A stretch of DNA of 64,000 bases from Sulfuritalea sp. (GTDB lineage: Bacteria > Pseudomonadota > Gammaproteobacteria > Burkholderiales > Rhodocyclaceae): positions 79,432 through 143,431 of the forward strand of contig JAMPYF010000005.1 in assembly GCA_023700805.1 (NCBI GenBank), read 5' to 3'. The notes below the pieces were generated by a model. It was not told the DNA's origin, searched no databases, and worked only from the letters and a program-made list of their open reading frames with translations. Each line of letters begins with the position of its first letter. Position 1 is the first letter of the stretch. Of the stretch, positions 1 to 7,845 are shown piece by piece. Made by a program: the position numbers and the translations under genes.

Positions 1-303
1 GGTCAGCCCCTGCCTGGTCCAGATCGTGCCCTGGCGTGCCTTGACCACCACATTGAGGCGATTGGCACCCAGTACGTCGTCGCGATACTTGTTGAAGGTT
101 TCGGTGTACTCGTGCCCGGAGGGCATTTGTTTTTCGAATCCGGCATCCATGCGCAATTGCAGCGCGAAGTAGCCCATGAACACCGTGAATGCCGCGAGCA
201 CCGCGAGGATGGGCAGGCGATAGCGGAAACAGAAGGACTCCAGTTGCTTCAGGCGGCGCGTGAGAAACTGATCGAGGTCGTCGATTTGGAATAGTTTTGG
301 CAC
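1..303 (-). CDS. RND/MMPL superfamily exporter, N-terminal fragment
   Basis: This is the first 101 codons of a minus-strand gene that runs off the left edge. Read from a GTG at 303-301, the protein begins VPKLFQIDDLDQF, then has a single hydrophobic segment (RLPILAVLAAFTVFMGYFAL) and a periplasmic stretch with GFEKQMPSGHEYTETFNKY. That is the usual start of the large RND exporters found beside DUF1302/DUF1329 genes. No ATG is available in frame nearby, so the GTG start is a choice. The neighbouring DUF1302 gene ends in its own terminator, so this gene is probably a separate transcription unit. The family call rests on the N-terminus and the context only. Confidence 0.7.
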   Translation of the reverse strand, partial: MPKLFQIDDLDQFLTRRLKQLESFCFRYRLPILAVLAAFTVFMGYFALQLRMDAGFEKQMPSGHEYTETFNKYRDDVLGANRLNVVVKARQGTIWTRQGLT

Positions 304-596
304 TGGCGGTGGCGGACAGAGGTTTAACGTGCAATAACCCGTTCGAGGCGACTTGTGACAGTCGAGCGCAGCGAGCTGACTAGTAGCCTCTCCGTGAGGG
401 GGCGAGGCGGGAATTCGTGACGCATGCGTCGCGCCGCCACAGCCGGCTGGCTGTGCAAAGCCAGCCGTGGGCCGCAAAGCGGATGGGAGGGGCAGGCCTT
501 CATTTCGCCCTTTGGTTCATCATCGACGAGCGACTTTCACTGCAACGCGGCTTACGAAAACCGGCGGACCGAGGCCCGCCGGCACCGGAGATTGGA
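304..596. other. Intergenic region with one terminator
   Basis: This stretch of just under 300 bases lies between the RND exporter start and the DUF1302 stop. I see no convincing gene on either strand. It holds the terminator at 557-582 and must hold the promoter of the leftward exporter gene, but no clear -35/-10 pair stands out. Confidence 0.5.
557..582 (-). terminator. Rho-independent terminator after DUF1302 gene
   Basis: On the minus strand a 7-bp stem (CCGGCGG/CCGCCGG, 561-567 and 576-582) is followed by TTTT at 560-557. It lies 15 bases past the DUF1302 stop and so closes the amine-dehydrogenase/DUF1329/DUF1302 operon. Confidence 0.75.
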
Positions 597-2465
597 TCAG
601 AAGTTGTACGACACGTAGCCGCCGACAAAGTCCCTGTCCTTCAGCACTTGATGGTACTCGGACTTGCCGCCCCAGAAGGTCGTGTAGTTGACGCCGGCCT
701 GCCACTTCGCAGGGTTCTGCACGAAGTTGACATAGAAGTTGGCCGATTTCGCACCCTCCTGCCAGAACGCCACCAGGTTGGGCGTTTCGCCCTTCAGGGC
801 GCCCATCATGAAGATGCCGGGAATCACCTGCCAGCCGCTGATCAGCGAGCTGTCGTAGACCAGGCTGAAATCGAACATGTAGCCGAACGAGTCCTTGCTG
901 CCGGTGCCCTTGACCGTGGTCTTGTTGCCGTTGGCGGGCCAGGTGTACAGACCCCCGGCGATCACCTGGTCGACCGTGACCGGGCCGCCGCTGCCGTTCA
1001 CCGTTCGCGTATAGATCTTGTTGGGATCGGCTTCCGGGTAGCGCGTCCAGACGAACTCGCCGAGGAAGGTGCCGGTCTGCGCGCCGACGGCATCGAGGAA
1101 CCAGCCGTGATCGCCCGGCGTCAGCGCCAGGATGCCGGTGATGTGGGTCTGGTACTTCTTCATGTCGATCCAGCCATCGCAGTCGTAGGCACCCGGGCCG
1201 ACAGCCCCCGGAATGAAGTTCTGCGCCGGTCCGCCGGTTCCCGTCGGCGTGCAGGCCGAGAGCGACACCGCATCCTTCGGCCGGTAGGACAGCTCGGCGC
1301 CGACCGCCCAGTTGCCGATCGAGGTGTTGACACTGACGCCATACATTTTCCGGTTCTCCAGGAACACGTTCTCGACCGTGCCGAAGGGTGCCAGCCCGGT
1401 GTCCTTCCACCAGCGCCCATTGGGCGTCTTGTCGTGGTAGTTCATGTAGTAGAAGCCGAGATTGAGGTCGGATTCCGGCGGCGTCCAGCGCAGCGACAAG
1501 CCGTACTGCCCCGAATTCTTCGGCGTCAGGTCGGAAGTCTGCGGTACCGCAAAGGCGGTTGCCGATGCGCCGACGCCGGCAAACGCGAAGCCTGCCAGCG
1601 CCGCCTCGGCGGCGGCCAGGCTGACCCCGTTCATCCGTGCATAGGTCGGCGCGTCGATACCGTTGAGCCAGGAAAGGCCGCCGGGGCCGCCGCCGAAATC
1701 GAGATAGAGCTGCTTGTGCGATCCCTTGCCGGCGAAATCGGCAACCGACCAATAGCTGCCGACCGCGGGCAACTTGCTGCGGTTCCAACTGGTCTGGTAA
1801 TAGGCCTCGAAGTTCAGGCCCTGACCCAGCCCCGTGGCAAAGCTGATGATCGGGGCGGGCAGGAACACCTCCTTCAGCTGCATCCCCGGGCTGGACAGGC
1901 GGTTGATGTCCATGGCATTGGTGGAGTTGATGCCGCCGGGCGCAAACAGGCTCTCGCCCCAGCTCACCACCTGGTTGCCGACCCGCACCCGCGCGCGCTG
2001 CTCGCCAATGTTGAATTCCTTGCTGACCCAGAGGTCCATCAGGTTCACATCCGAGGTCATCTGCTGTTTCGCGTCGCCCAGCAGCTCGGTGCGGCGCGTC
2101 TTGTCGGCGGCGAAGTCCTGCATCCAGTTCGCCCGCGCCATGAAGGTGATGTCGGACGGTAGCTTGAGCAGCAGTTCGTGGTTGCCCTTGAGATAGGTGG
2201 TAAAGAAATCGCCCTTGTTGTAGTTCATGTTGCCGTCGTCGCCATTCGACCAGACGGCGAAATCGGCGCTGGCGCCGCAAGGCCCGGTGACATCGCCGAC
2301 CAGGGAGCAGCTCTGGTTCTTCAGGCGCTTGCCGAAGCCGAAGGTGACGGTCGAATCGAATGAACCCTTGACCGAATCACCCTCGAAGGTGAAGGCCTGG
2401 GCGCCCAGCGAGTACAGCCCGGCCACCATCATCGCGGCGACGAGTCGTGTTGTCCGTGTTTTCAT
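597..2465 (-). CDS. DUF1302 family outer-membrane protein
   Basis: This is a 622-residue exported protein with a clear Sec signal peptide (cleavage likely after GAQA, about residue 24). It has the alternating aromatic/polar segments of a beta-barrel and ends in an aromatic residue (final YNF), as outer-membrane barrels do. The family is known from clusters for hydrophobic or steroid-like substrates, paired with DUF1329 and an RND exporter, and its molecular role is unproven. The start is supported by GGGAG 8-9 bases upstream. It is the last gene of the leftward operon, 17 bases after the DUF1329 stop. A role as a porin or channel for a hydrophobic substrate or product is inference. Confidence 0.85.
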   Translation of the reverse strand: MKTRTTRLVAAMMVAGLYSLGAQAFTFEGDSVKGSFDSTVTFGFGKRLKNQSCSLVGDVTGPCGASADFAVWSNGDDGNMNYNKGDFFTTYLKGNHELLLKLPSDITFMARANWMQDFAADKTRRTELLGDAKQQMTSDVNLMDLWVSKEFNIGEQRARVRVGNQVVSWGESLFAPGGINSTNAMDINRLSSPGMQLKEVFLPAPIISFATGLGQGLNFEAYYQTSWNRSKLPAVGSYWSVADFAGKGSHKQLYLDFGGGPGGLSWLNGIDAPTYARMNGVSLAAAEAALAGFAFAGVGASATAFAVPQTSDLTPKNSGQYGLSLRWTPPESDLNLGFYYMNYHDKTPNGRWWKDTGLAPFGTVENVFLENRKMYGVSVNTSIGNWAVGAELSYRPKDAVSLSACTPTGTGGPAQNFIPGAVGPGAYDCDGWIDMKKYQTHITGILALTPGDHGWFLDAVGAQTGTFLGEFVWTRYPEADPNKIYTRTVNGSGGPVTVDQVIAGGLYTWPANGNKTTVKGTGSKDSFGYMFDFSLVYDSSLISGWQVIPGIFMMGALKGETPNLVAFWQEGAKSANFYVNFVQNPAKWQAGVNYTTFWGGKSEYHQVLKDRDFVGGYVSYNF

Positions 2466-2482
2466 GTCTTCTCCCTAAAGAA

Positions 2483-3868
2483 TCAACGCTCGCTGACGGC
2501 GCGCAGGTTTTCGGCCGTATAGAACTCTTTCCTGAATTTCGCGTCTTTCGACTCGACCACCCAGCGCATGTCGCTTCCTGCGCCCAGCGGACTCTGGTCG
2601 AAGACAAAGCGCCCGCCTTCCAGCATGTTGTACTGGACGAAGGCCGGGTTGTCGCAGCTGGCGGTTTCATAAACGGGGATCACGAAGCTCTCGCGCAGTT
2701 TCCACAACTTGCCGTTGGCGTCGAAATCCTCGGCCACGGAGATCGCCCAGCTGTCCTCGTCGAGATAGAAGGTCCGCTTCGGCACCACGTGGCGGACGCC
2801 GGCCTTGACCGTCGCTTCGACCACCCAGACGCGGTGCAGCTCGTAGCGCCGCGCCGCGGGATCGATGCCTTCCGGCTTGACTACGTCGCTGAACTTGGCC
2901 TTGGGATCGTAGATGCCGAAGGAGTTGTAGCCGACATAGATTTCCTTCTTGCCGACCAGCTTCCAGTCGAAACGGTCGATGGTGCCGTTGAACATGCGCG
3001 GCTCGTCCAGCGTGTACTGGTTCTCGAAGCCGATCTGCGGCGCGTCGTAGGAATACGAGGGCATGCGGCGAACGCGGCGCTGTCCCGGGAAATAGTAGAA
3101 GGTATCGCTGCCGACCCGGTCGGTGTAGTAGGCGATCGCCAGGGCCTGGCCCGCCAGCGCCACCGGGCTTTCATAGGCGAAGTAGGTGTAGTACTCGATG
3201 GGCGGCAGGTCGGCCAGCGAGGTCGAACCCTTGGCGCCCCACGGGAAGAAATAGGTTTGCGTGGCTCCGGCCTGAACCCAGTCGCTGCTGCCCTTGCGCG
3301 GCGAGAGCGTGATGAAGTTGCGCGCCCATTCAAAGCCGATCCCGGCGTACTTCATCTTGTAGTTCCACATCGCCTCGGCCCCGGATTTGGGAATCGGGAA
3401 GGGGATGCCCGGCATGAAGCCTTCCTTCAGGCTCCAGCCGTCAGCGCCGAGTTTCGCCGCGGTGGCATTCTTCCTGGTGTTCTGCTCGACGAAGTCCGGG
3501 TTGGCACAGCTGCGATGCGTCGGATAGACGTCCATGCGGTAGCCCGGGGTTTGCTTGATCAGTTGCACCTGCCCCGGAGTCAGCTTGTCGGCATACTTGT
3601 CGAGATTGGCGGCGGTGATCGAGTACAGGGGTTTTTCACCCTTGTCCTTCCATGCGGCAGCGCGATTCTGGCCATGACTCCAGCCGGGGCCCTGCACCTG
3701 GCGGCCCGGCCATGCGGGTATGGAGCCGTCCTTGTTGCCGGCCTTTTCCGCACCGACGGGGGTCAAGTCCTTGCCGAGCCGCTCGGCCTCCTGGGGCGAC
3801 GCCGCAAGACTTGCTCCGCAAAGCATCGCGGTCACCGCCATTGCGATCAGTTTCATGCTCTCGCTCAT
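2483..3868 (-). CDS. DUF1329 family exported protein
   Basis: This is a 461-residue protein with a signal peptide (MSESMKLIAMAVTAMLCGASLA) followed by SPQEAERLGKDLTPVGAEKAGN, the characteristic mature start of DUF1329 proteins. The fold resembles LolA/LolB-like lipid carriers, so a periplasmic shuttle for hydrophobic molecules is plausible. Two ATGs lie in frame. AGGAG sits only two bases from the first (3874) but eight from the second (3868), so the second is chosen. The gene pairs with the DUF1302 gene downstream. It follows the cytochrome c gene by about 70 bases and so may belong to the amine-dehydrogenase operon. Confidence 0.85.
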   Translation of the reverse strand: MSESMKLIAMAVTAMLCGASLAASPQEAERLGKDLTPVGAEKAGNKDGSIPAWPGRQVQGPGWSHGQNRAAAWKDKGEKPLYSITAANLDKYADKLTPGQVQLIKQTPGYRMDVYPTHRSCANPDFVEQNTRKNATAAKLGADGWSLKEGFMPGIPFPIPKSGAEAMWNYKMKYAGIGFEWARNFITLSPRKGSSDWVQAGATQTYFFPWGAKGSTSLADLPPIEYYTYFAYESPVALAGQALAIAYYTDRVGSDTFYYFPGQRRVRRMPSYSYDAPQIGFENQYTLDEPRMFNGTIDRFDWKLVGKKEIYVGYNSFGIYDPKAKFSDVVKPEGIDPAARRYELHRVWVVEATVKAGVRHVVPKRTFYLDEDSWAISVAEDFDANGKLWKLRESFVIPVYETASCDNPAFVQYNMLEGGRFVFDQSPLGAGSDMRWVVESKDAKFRKEFYTAENLRAVSER

Positions 3869-3940
3869 TGCCATTACTCCTCTAGGTATGGTTGTTCGTA
3901 TCAGGTCGCCGCGCCATGCCGCCGCGGTTGCCAGCCACCG

Positions 3941-4405
3941 CTACTGCCCGCCGATTTGCGCCAAGACCTGCTCCCGCAGTTTGCGAACCTCTCCCGGCGG
4001 CAGCGGCTTGCCGCGAAGCGCCGCGAAGCCTTCCGCTTTCAGCGCTACCGGACTGTCGTTGAATGCGGACAGCACATATGACGCGATGGCCGCCAGCTCA
4101 TGGTCCGCAAGCGCCGCCTGGGAAGGCATGACCCCGGCAAATTTGCCGACGCGGGTTTTGATCGTGCCGGCCATTCCCGAAACCAGGACATGGGCGATGT
4201 AGGTGCGCCCCAGGTCTAGCTCCGCAACTTTCTTCAGGGCTCCAACGAGCGGCGGCGCCAGTCCCGGTATCCCCTCGCCGTCGGCCTGGTGACAGGCCAC
4301 GCAGTGCTTGCCGAATAGCTCGGCGCCCGCGGCGCCGTTGGCCTCGGCGCAGATCGGGGTGCTGCACAGGGCCAGCGCCAGCAAGAGCAGCCGCTTCTTC
4401 ATCAT
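3941..4405 (-). CDS. Periplasmic monoheme cytochrome c
   Basis: This is a 154-residue protein with a signal peptide (MMKKRLLLLALALCSTPICA), one CVACH heme site just after the mature N-terminus, and a later GVMPSQ that offers the axial Met, the pattern of a class I cytochrome c. The start overlaps the stop of the amine-dehydrogenase light-chain gene in an ATGATG arrangement, so the two are translationally coupled. That makes it the likely electron acceptor of the TTQ enzyme, in the role played by azurin or amicyanin elsewhere. No copper protein is encoded nearby, which fits a cytochrome acceptor. The partner assignment is inference. Confidence 0.88.
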   Translation of the reverse strand: MMKKRLLLLALALCSTPICAEANGAAGAELFGKHCVACHQADGEGIPGLAPPLVGALKKVAELDLGRTYIAHVLVSGMAGTIKTRVGKFAGVMPSQAALADHELAAIASYVLSAFNDSPVALKAEGFAALRGKPLPPGEVRKLREQVLAQIGGQ

Positions 4406-4932
4406 CGCGCCCGCGGCGACTCGGCAGTTCCGACCACGGCAGCGACCGTGCAGTGGTAGTTGTTGTTGCCGTTGGCCATGCACCAGTTGACGTCGTTGTG
4501 CACACCCATGCGGTAGCCGGGTCTTTCGCCTTCATTGAAGTTGCACAGGCAGCGGCCGCAACTGGTGGCCCCGCAGCAGTCGTTGTAGCTGATCAGGTAG
4601 TCCCTGCCGTCATTCGGGTTGTGACAAGTGCCGACCCAGGTCACTTTCGATACTTCGGTTCCCGGCGGACAGCTCGAAATAGTGCCGCCGCAGCAGGTGC
4701 ACAACCAGCCGTCGAGTGCGCAGTAGCGCCAGTACTCGCAGGCGGTATCGTCATTGCGCTTGTCCTTCGGTGCCCCATGGGCCTCCCGCGCCACGCGATC
4801 GAAGGGCAGTATCGGCAGGACCAGGGCCGTGCCGACCACCGCACGGCCTATCCGCGCCAAAGCGCTGCGCCGCGAGATTCCCTGTGCCGCCATGCGCGTC
4901 TTTTGTTCGAAAAAGCTATCGAACCATTTCAC
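4402..4932 (-). CDS. aauA: TTQ-dependent amine dehydrogenase, light (beta) subunit
   Basis: This 176-residue precursor is the quinone-bearing subunit of a methylamine/aromatic-amine dehydrogenase. A twin-arginine leader (SRRSALARIG, from residue 20, then a hydrophobic run) matches the exported light chains. By alignment from memory to the Paracoccus enzyme, Trp99 (KVTWVGTC) and Trp150 (DVNWCMAN) are the two tryptophans that crosslink to TTQ. Asp118 (YNDCCG) is the active-site Asp, and Asp74 matches the conserved Asp32. The Cys-rich core for the subunit's disulfides is intact. The gene follows the heavy chain, MauE and MauD. Aromatic-amine or methylamine specificity cannot be fixed here, so the symbol is tentative. 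Confidence 0.9.
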   Translation of the reverse strand: MKWFDSFFEQKTRMAAQGISRRSALARIGRAVVGTALVLPILPFDRVAREAHGAPKDKRNDDTACEYWRYCALDGWLCTCCGGTISSCPPGTEVSKVTWVGTCHNPNDGRDYLISYNDCCGATSCGRCLCNFNEGERPGYRMGVHNDVNWCMANGNNNYHCTVAAVVGTAESPRAR

Positions 4933-4968
4933 CTGATCTCTCCTTGGAATTTTGTCGAGCGCCGCCCA

Positions 4969-5562
4969 TCACGCCCTCTGGTCGAGGAATTCCTGGACCG
5001 AGGCGACACCCAGTTCCTTCGCCGTGAACAGGCTCTCCAGTTGTTCGCGGGAATTGACCAGGCCCTTGGCACGTATCCGCCCGTCGTCGCCGATCAGCAC
5101 GGCATAAGGCAGGCGGCCGACCTTCAGCGCCATGCCCAGCTCCGTCGACAGCAGATAGGGGAAGTCGGTCAGCTTGGCCGATCGATAGAAGGCAAGATGC
5201 TCGGCAGGCTCGCCGTCGCTGGCCAGCACCACGTCGAGCCAGCCGCGTTCGCTGTGCCGCACCGAACGCAGAATCGGCAACAGCTTCTTGCAGACCGGAC
5301 AGGTCGGCGAAAGAAAGAACAGCAGCTGGCTGCGTGCATTTCCCGCGCTACCTATCGCGACGCGGCTGCCGGACAGCGAGTCGATGTCCAGTTGCGGCGC
5401 GACCTCGCCGACCTTGGGCCCACTGTCGAGCATCAGCGCTCCCATCGGGGCGACGCGTTCGTAAAGGATGCCGATCTGGCGCGCCAGGGCCAGCACCGTA
5501 ACCATGAGGACCAAGACCACGGCCCACAGCAAGACGTTCGAAATCACAATCGCATCGATCAT
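4969..5562 (-). CDS. aauD: MauD/AauD thioredoxin-like maturation protein
   Basis: This 197-residue protein has an N-terminal membrane anchor (residues 6-27) and a periplasmic thioredoxin-like domain with the redox motif C88-P-V-C91. MauD proteins are needed to form or isomerise the many disulfides of the TTQ light chain, whose gene begins 36 bases downstream. GAGGAA lies about nine bases before the ATG, and the ATG starts one base after the stop of the mauE-like gene, so the two are co-translated. Length and motif are normal for the family. Confidence 0.9.
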   Translation of the reverse strand: MIDAIVISNVLLWAVVLVLMVTVLALARQIGILYERVAPMGALMLDSGPKVGEVAPQLDIDSLSGSRVAIGSAGNARSQLLFFLSPTCPVCKKLLPILRSVRHSERGWLDVVLASDGEPAEHLAFYRSAKLTDFPYLLSTELGMALKVGRLPYAVLIGDDGRIRAKGLVNSREQLESLFTAKELGVASVQEFLDQRA

Positions 5563-5563
5563 T

Positions 5564-6130
5564 TCAGGAGTTCCTCAAAGCGCTCAGGCGTGGTTGTGTG
5601 GCCAGCAACTGACTGACCAGGGCATACAGGCCGAGCAGGGCCAGGGTGGCACAGGCCACGGTCAGGTAATCCATCCAGACCAGGTCGCGCGGGGTGGACT
5701 CGGCGGCGATCCACGGCAGCGCGGCGAGCAGGACCAGGTTGCGCGCGACCAGCCCCCATGAGATCGACTGGTCGCCGATGCCGCCGCCGAATCCGCCGCA
5801 GCCGCATTCGATTTCGGAGTATCCCCGCAACAGGTTTATTGCCACCGCCGAGGTCACCAGAAGCAGAAGCGCGAATGCCAGCAGCGCGGCCGGCAGGCGC
5901 GTGGACTCAAACAGCAGCAGCGATCCGGCAAGCGCCTCGGCCGGCGGCAGCAGCCTGGCCATCCAGCCCACCATGGCGGCGGGCAGCAGGCGATAGTTCT
6001 CCAGGGCCGCGGCGAAGGCCTCCTGCTCCCTCAGCTTCTGCCAGGCTCCCGACAGCAAGACAACGGCAAGCGCAGCTCCCATGGCGTGGGACAGAACCGG
6101 GTCGACCGGCAGCGGCAACGGCGTCATCAT
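5564..6130 (-). CDS. aauE: MauE/AauE integral membrane protein for amine dehydrogenase maturation
   Basis: This roughly 188-residue membrane protein of the DoxX/MauE type has four to five hydrophobic segments and a CGCGGFGGG motif in the loop near residue 100. MauE is required together with MauD for stable light chain, probably by passing electrons or oxidising equivalents to MauD. Starts at GTG 6142, ATG 6130 or ATG 6127 are possible. I prefer the ATG pair, because a GC-rich dispersed repeat (about 6130-6176) lies directly upstream. The order heavy chain, E, D, light chain matches the aau and mau operons. Confidence 0.88.
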   Translation of the reverse strand: MMTPLPLPVDPVLSHAMGAALAVVLLSGAWQKLREQEAFAAALENYRLLPAAMVGWMARLLPPAEALAGSLLLFESTRLPAALLAFALLLLVTSAVAINLLRGYSEIECGCGGFGGGIGDQSISWGLVARNLVLLAALPWIAAESTPRDLVWMDYLTVACATLALLGLYALVSQLLATQPRLSALRNS

Positions 6131-6176
6131 TGGACTACCCACCCCCCTGCCCCCGCCCCAAGGGCGGGGGTGACTT
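6130..6176. repeat. GC-rich hairpin repeat before mauE
   Basis: A C-run/G-run palindrome (CCCCGCCC...GGGCGGGG type) lies just upstream of the mauE-like start. A closely similar sequence in the opposite orientation sits just before livM (24477-24519), and a looser relative is at 35717-35750. This looks like a dispersed intergenic repeat. Confidence 0.6.
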
Positions 6177-6245
6177 CGGTTCGCGAGCTGCGCTCGCTCC
6201 GTGTCGATGGCTGCGCCGCCCTTGGGGCGACCCGGCGGGCGGCGC

Positions 6246-7412
6246 TCACTGCGTATCCATGAGTGTCGGGGTTTCGCCGAAAGGACCGCCGCTGGCCAGG
6301 AACTTCATGCGTCCCTGATGCGGTGTCGCGCTGAATGCGTTCAGCATCGCCTTGGTGCCGTCGAAAGCCAGCAGGCGCGGCGCGGCGCCCTGGGTCACGG
6401 CCAGCGTCGTGGTGCCCGCCGCCGGACTGCGGGCAATGCGCTTGCCCGATGCCAGGTCGTAGGCCCAGATTTCGTCGGCGGGATTCTTGTGGCTGCCTTC
6501 CGCGCCGTTCCTGTGCATCCCGACATAGAGGGTTCCGCTCTGTTCATGCACGGCCAGCAGCTGATAGCCGCCCGGCCGCCAGCGGCCCTTGGCATCCGCA
6601 GCCGGAACCAGCGACCAGCGCGGAGCCGGCAGTGCCACATCGCCGCCGATATCGACCGGCTGCAAATGGCCCTTGAAGGAGGCGAAGTAGTAGCGGTCGC
6701 CGATTCTTTCGCCCGACACGAACAAGGCATCGTCATCGGGATCGAAGAAGGCGGCGCTCTTCTTGCGCCCCACGACATTGCCTTTGTCATCGAGCACGAC
6801 CGTGAGCATGGTGCCGTCGCCGCACAGCGACGAGAACCGGTCGGAAACGCTGGCCGGCGTATAGATCGCCCAGCAGCCCGGGGTCGCGACCTCGGTGACG
6901 AACTTGCCGGCGCTGCGATCGACGATGCTCACCGAACTGGCCGGAGTTGCGTTCTGCACGAAGATGAAGCGCCCGTTCGCGGAGCTGCGGATCAGGCCCT
7001 TGTAGGCCAGCGCCAGGGCGCGCTTGTTCGGCACGGCGATCTCCGCCTTGAGCTTGAGCGTGAGCGCGTCGTAGATGTCGATCTGGTCGAAACGCTCGCC
7101 GCGGTTCAAGCGCGCGTAATAGGTGGTCGCGACATAGATTTCCGAGCGATCCGGCGAGAGCGCCGTGTGGCCGACATAAGCGGTGCCCACCATGCCTTCC
7201 AGCTTCAGGCTGGCACCATCGATAACCATCAGCTTGCCGTCGATGATGTGCGGAAACGCCGCATCGTTGAGGTAGAGCCGATACGGGGTGGCCGCCGGCA
7301 GGTTCCTCACGGTGATGCGATCCACCGGCAACTCGGCCGCGGCGCTGGCGGCAAGGGCTGCCCACGAACACAGCATGCCAAACCCAAACGCAAGCAATGA
7401 CCTCGCTAGCAT
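6246..7412 (-). CDS. aauB: TTQ-dependent amine dehydrogenase, heavy (alpha) subunit
   Basis: This 388-residue secreted protein (signal peptide ending near AALAASAAA) folds as the seven-bladed beta-propeller that forms the alpha subunit of TTQ amine dehydrogenases. Recognisable stretches are GTAYVGHTALSPDRSEIYVATTYYARLNRG and WRPGGYQLLAVHEQSGTLYVGMH, which I recall as conserved in AauB/MauB. The enzyme oxidises a primary amine to aldehyde and ammonia in the periplasm. This is the first gene of its operon, with GAGGAG seven bases before the ATG. The divergent aldehyde dehydrogenase gene across 433 bases would take the aldehyde on. Sequence flavour suggests the aromatic-amine branch, but that is not certain. 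Confidence 0.88.
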   Translation of the reverse strand: MLARSLLAFGFGMLCSWAALAASAAAELPVDRITVRNLPAATPYRLYLNDAAFPHIIDGKLMVIDGASLKLEGMVGTAYVGHTALSPDRSEIYVATTYYARLNRGERFDQIDIYDALTLKLKAEIAVPNKRALALAYKGLIRSSANGRFIFVQNATPASSVSIVDRSAGKFVTEVATPGCWAIYTPASVSDRFSSLCGDGTMLTVVLDDKGNVVGRKKSAAFFDPDDDALFVSGERIGDRYYFASFKGHLQPVDIGGDVALPAPRWSLVPAADAKGRWRPGGYQLLAVHEQSGTLYVGMHRNGAEGSHKNPADEIWAYDLASGKRIARSPAAGTTTLAVTQGAAPRLLAFDGTKAMLNAFSATPHQGRMKFLASGGPFGETPTLMDTQ

Positions 7413-7845
7413 CGTCCTACTCCTCGAATGCCGTCCGGAGACCCGGACGGTGCTTTGTTCTTATCTCGAGGTTGATACTAGGTTGTGGATACTGGATACG
7501 TTATCCAATTTCGGCAATTTTCAGCCTACCGTGAACCGCCTTTTCATGTCGCACCGCAACAAGCGATTGCCCGACCCGAGCCGGGACTCGACGAGCTCGA
7601 ACGATCATTTCCCGGCGGGGAAATAGACCATTTCAATTACATGGATTTAAGGGGCTGGCGCCGACGTCCGGCTCATCGGCTCGATGCGGAGCTGATTGCC
7701 GAATTGTGATAACGCCGGCGCACCAGTGTTGTTAAGGTCGCCGCACCTGTGTCCCCCGGCCGCGCGCCCACGAGGCCTGGCGGGGGCGGCGATACGGCCA
7801 AAGCACCGAAGTCCATCCAATAACACCAACATCTGGAGATCAGCC
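7413..7845. promoter_or_regulatory. Divergent promoter region between amine dehydrogenase and ALDH-nod operons
   Basis: This 433-base non-coding spacer must drive both operons. A possible plus-strand promoter is TTGATA (7472-7477), 17 bases, GATACG (7495-7500), with a weak -10. GGATA-CGT-TATCC at 7494-7506 is a short inverted repeat overlapping that -10 and could be an operator. I found no good FNR/DNR-type box (TTGAT-N4-ATCAA). The boxes are suggestions only. Confidence 0.35.

Noticed and set aside
2447..4081. A 544-codon plus-strand frame across the DUF1329 gene
   Set aside because: It is a shadow of the minus-strand DUF1329 and cytochrome genes, whose signal peptides and motifs are clear.
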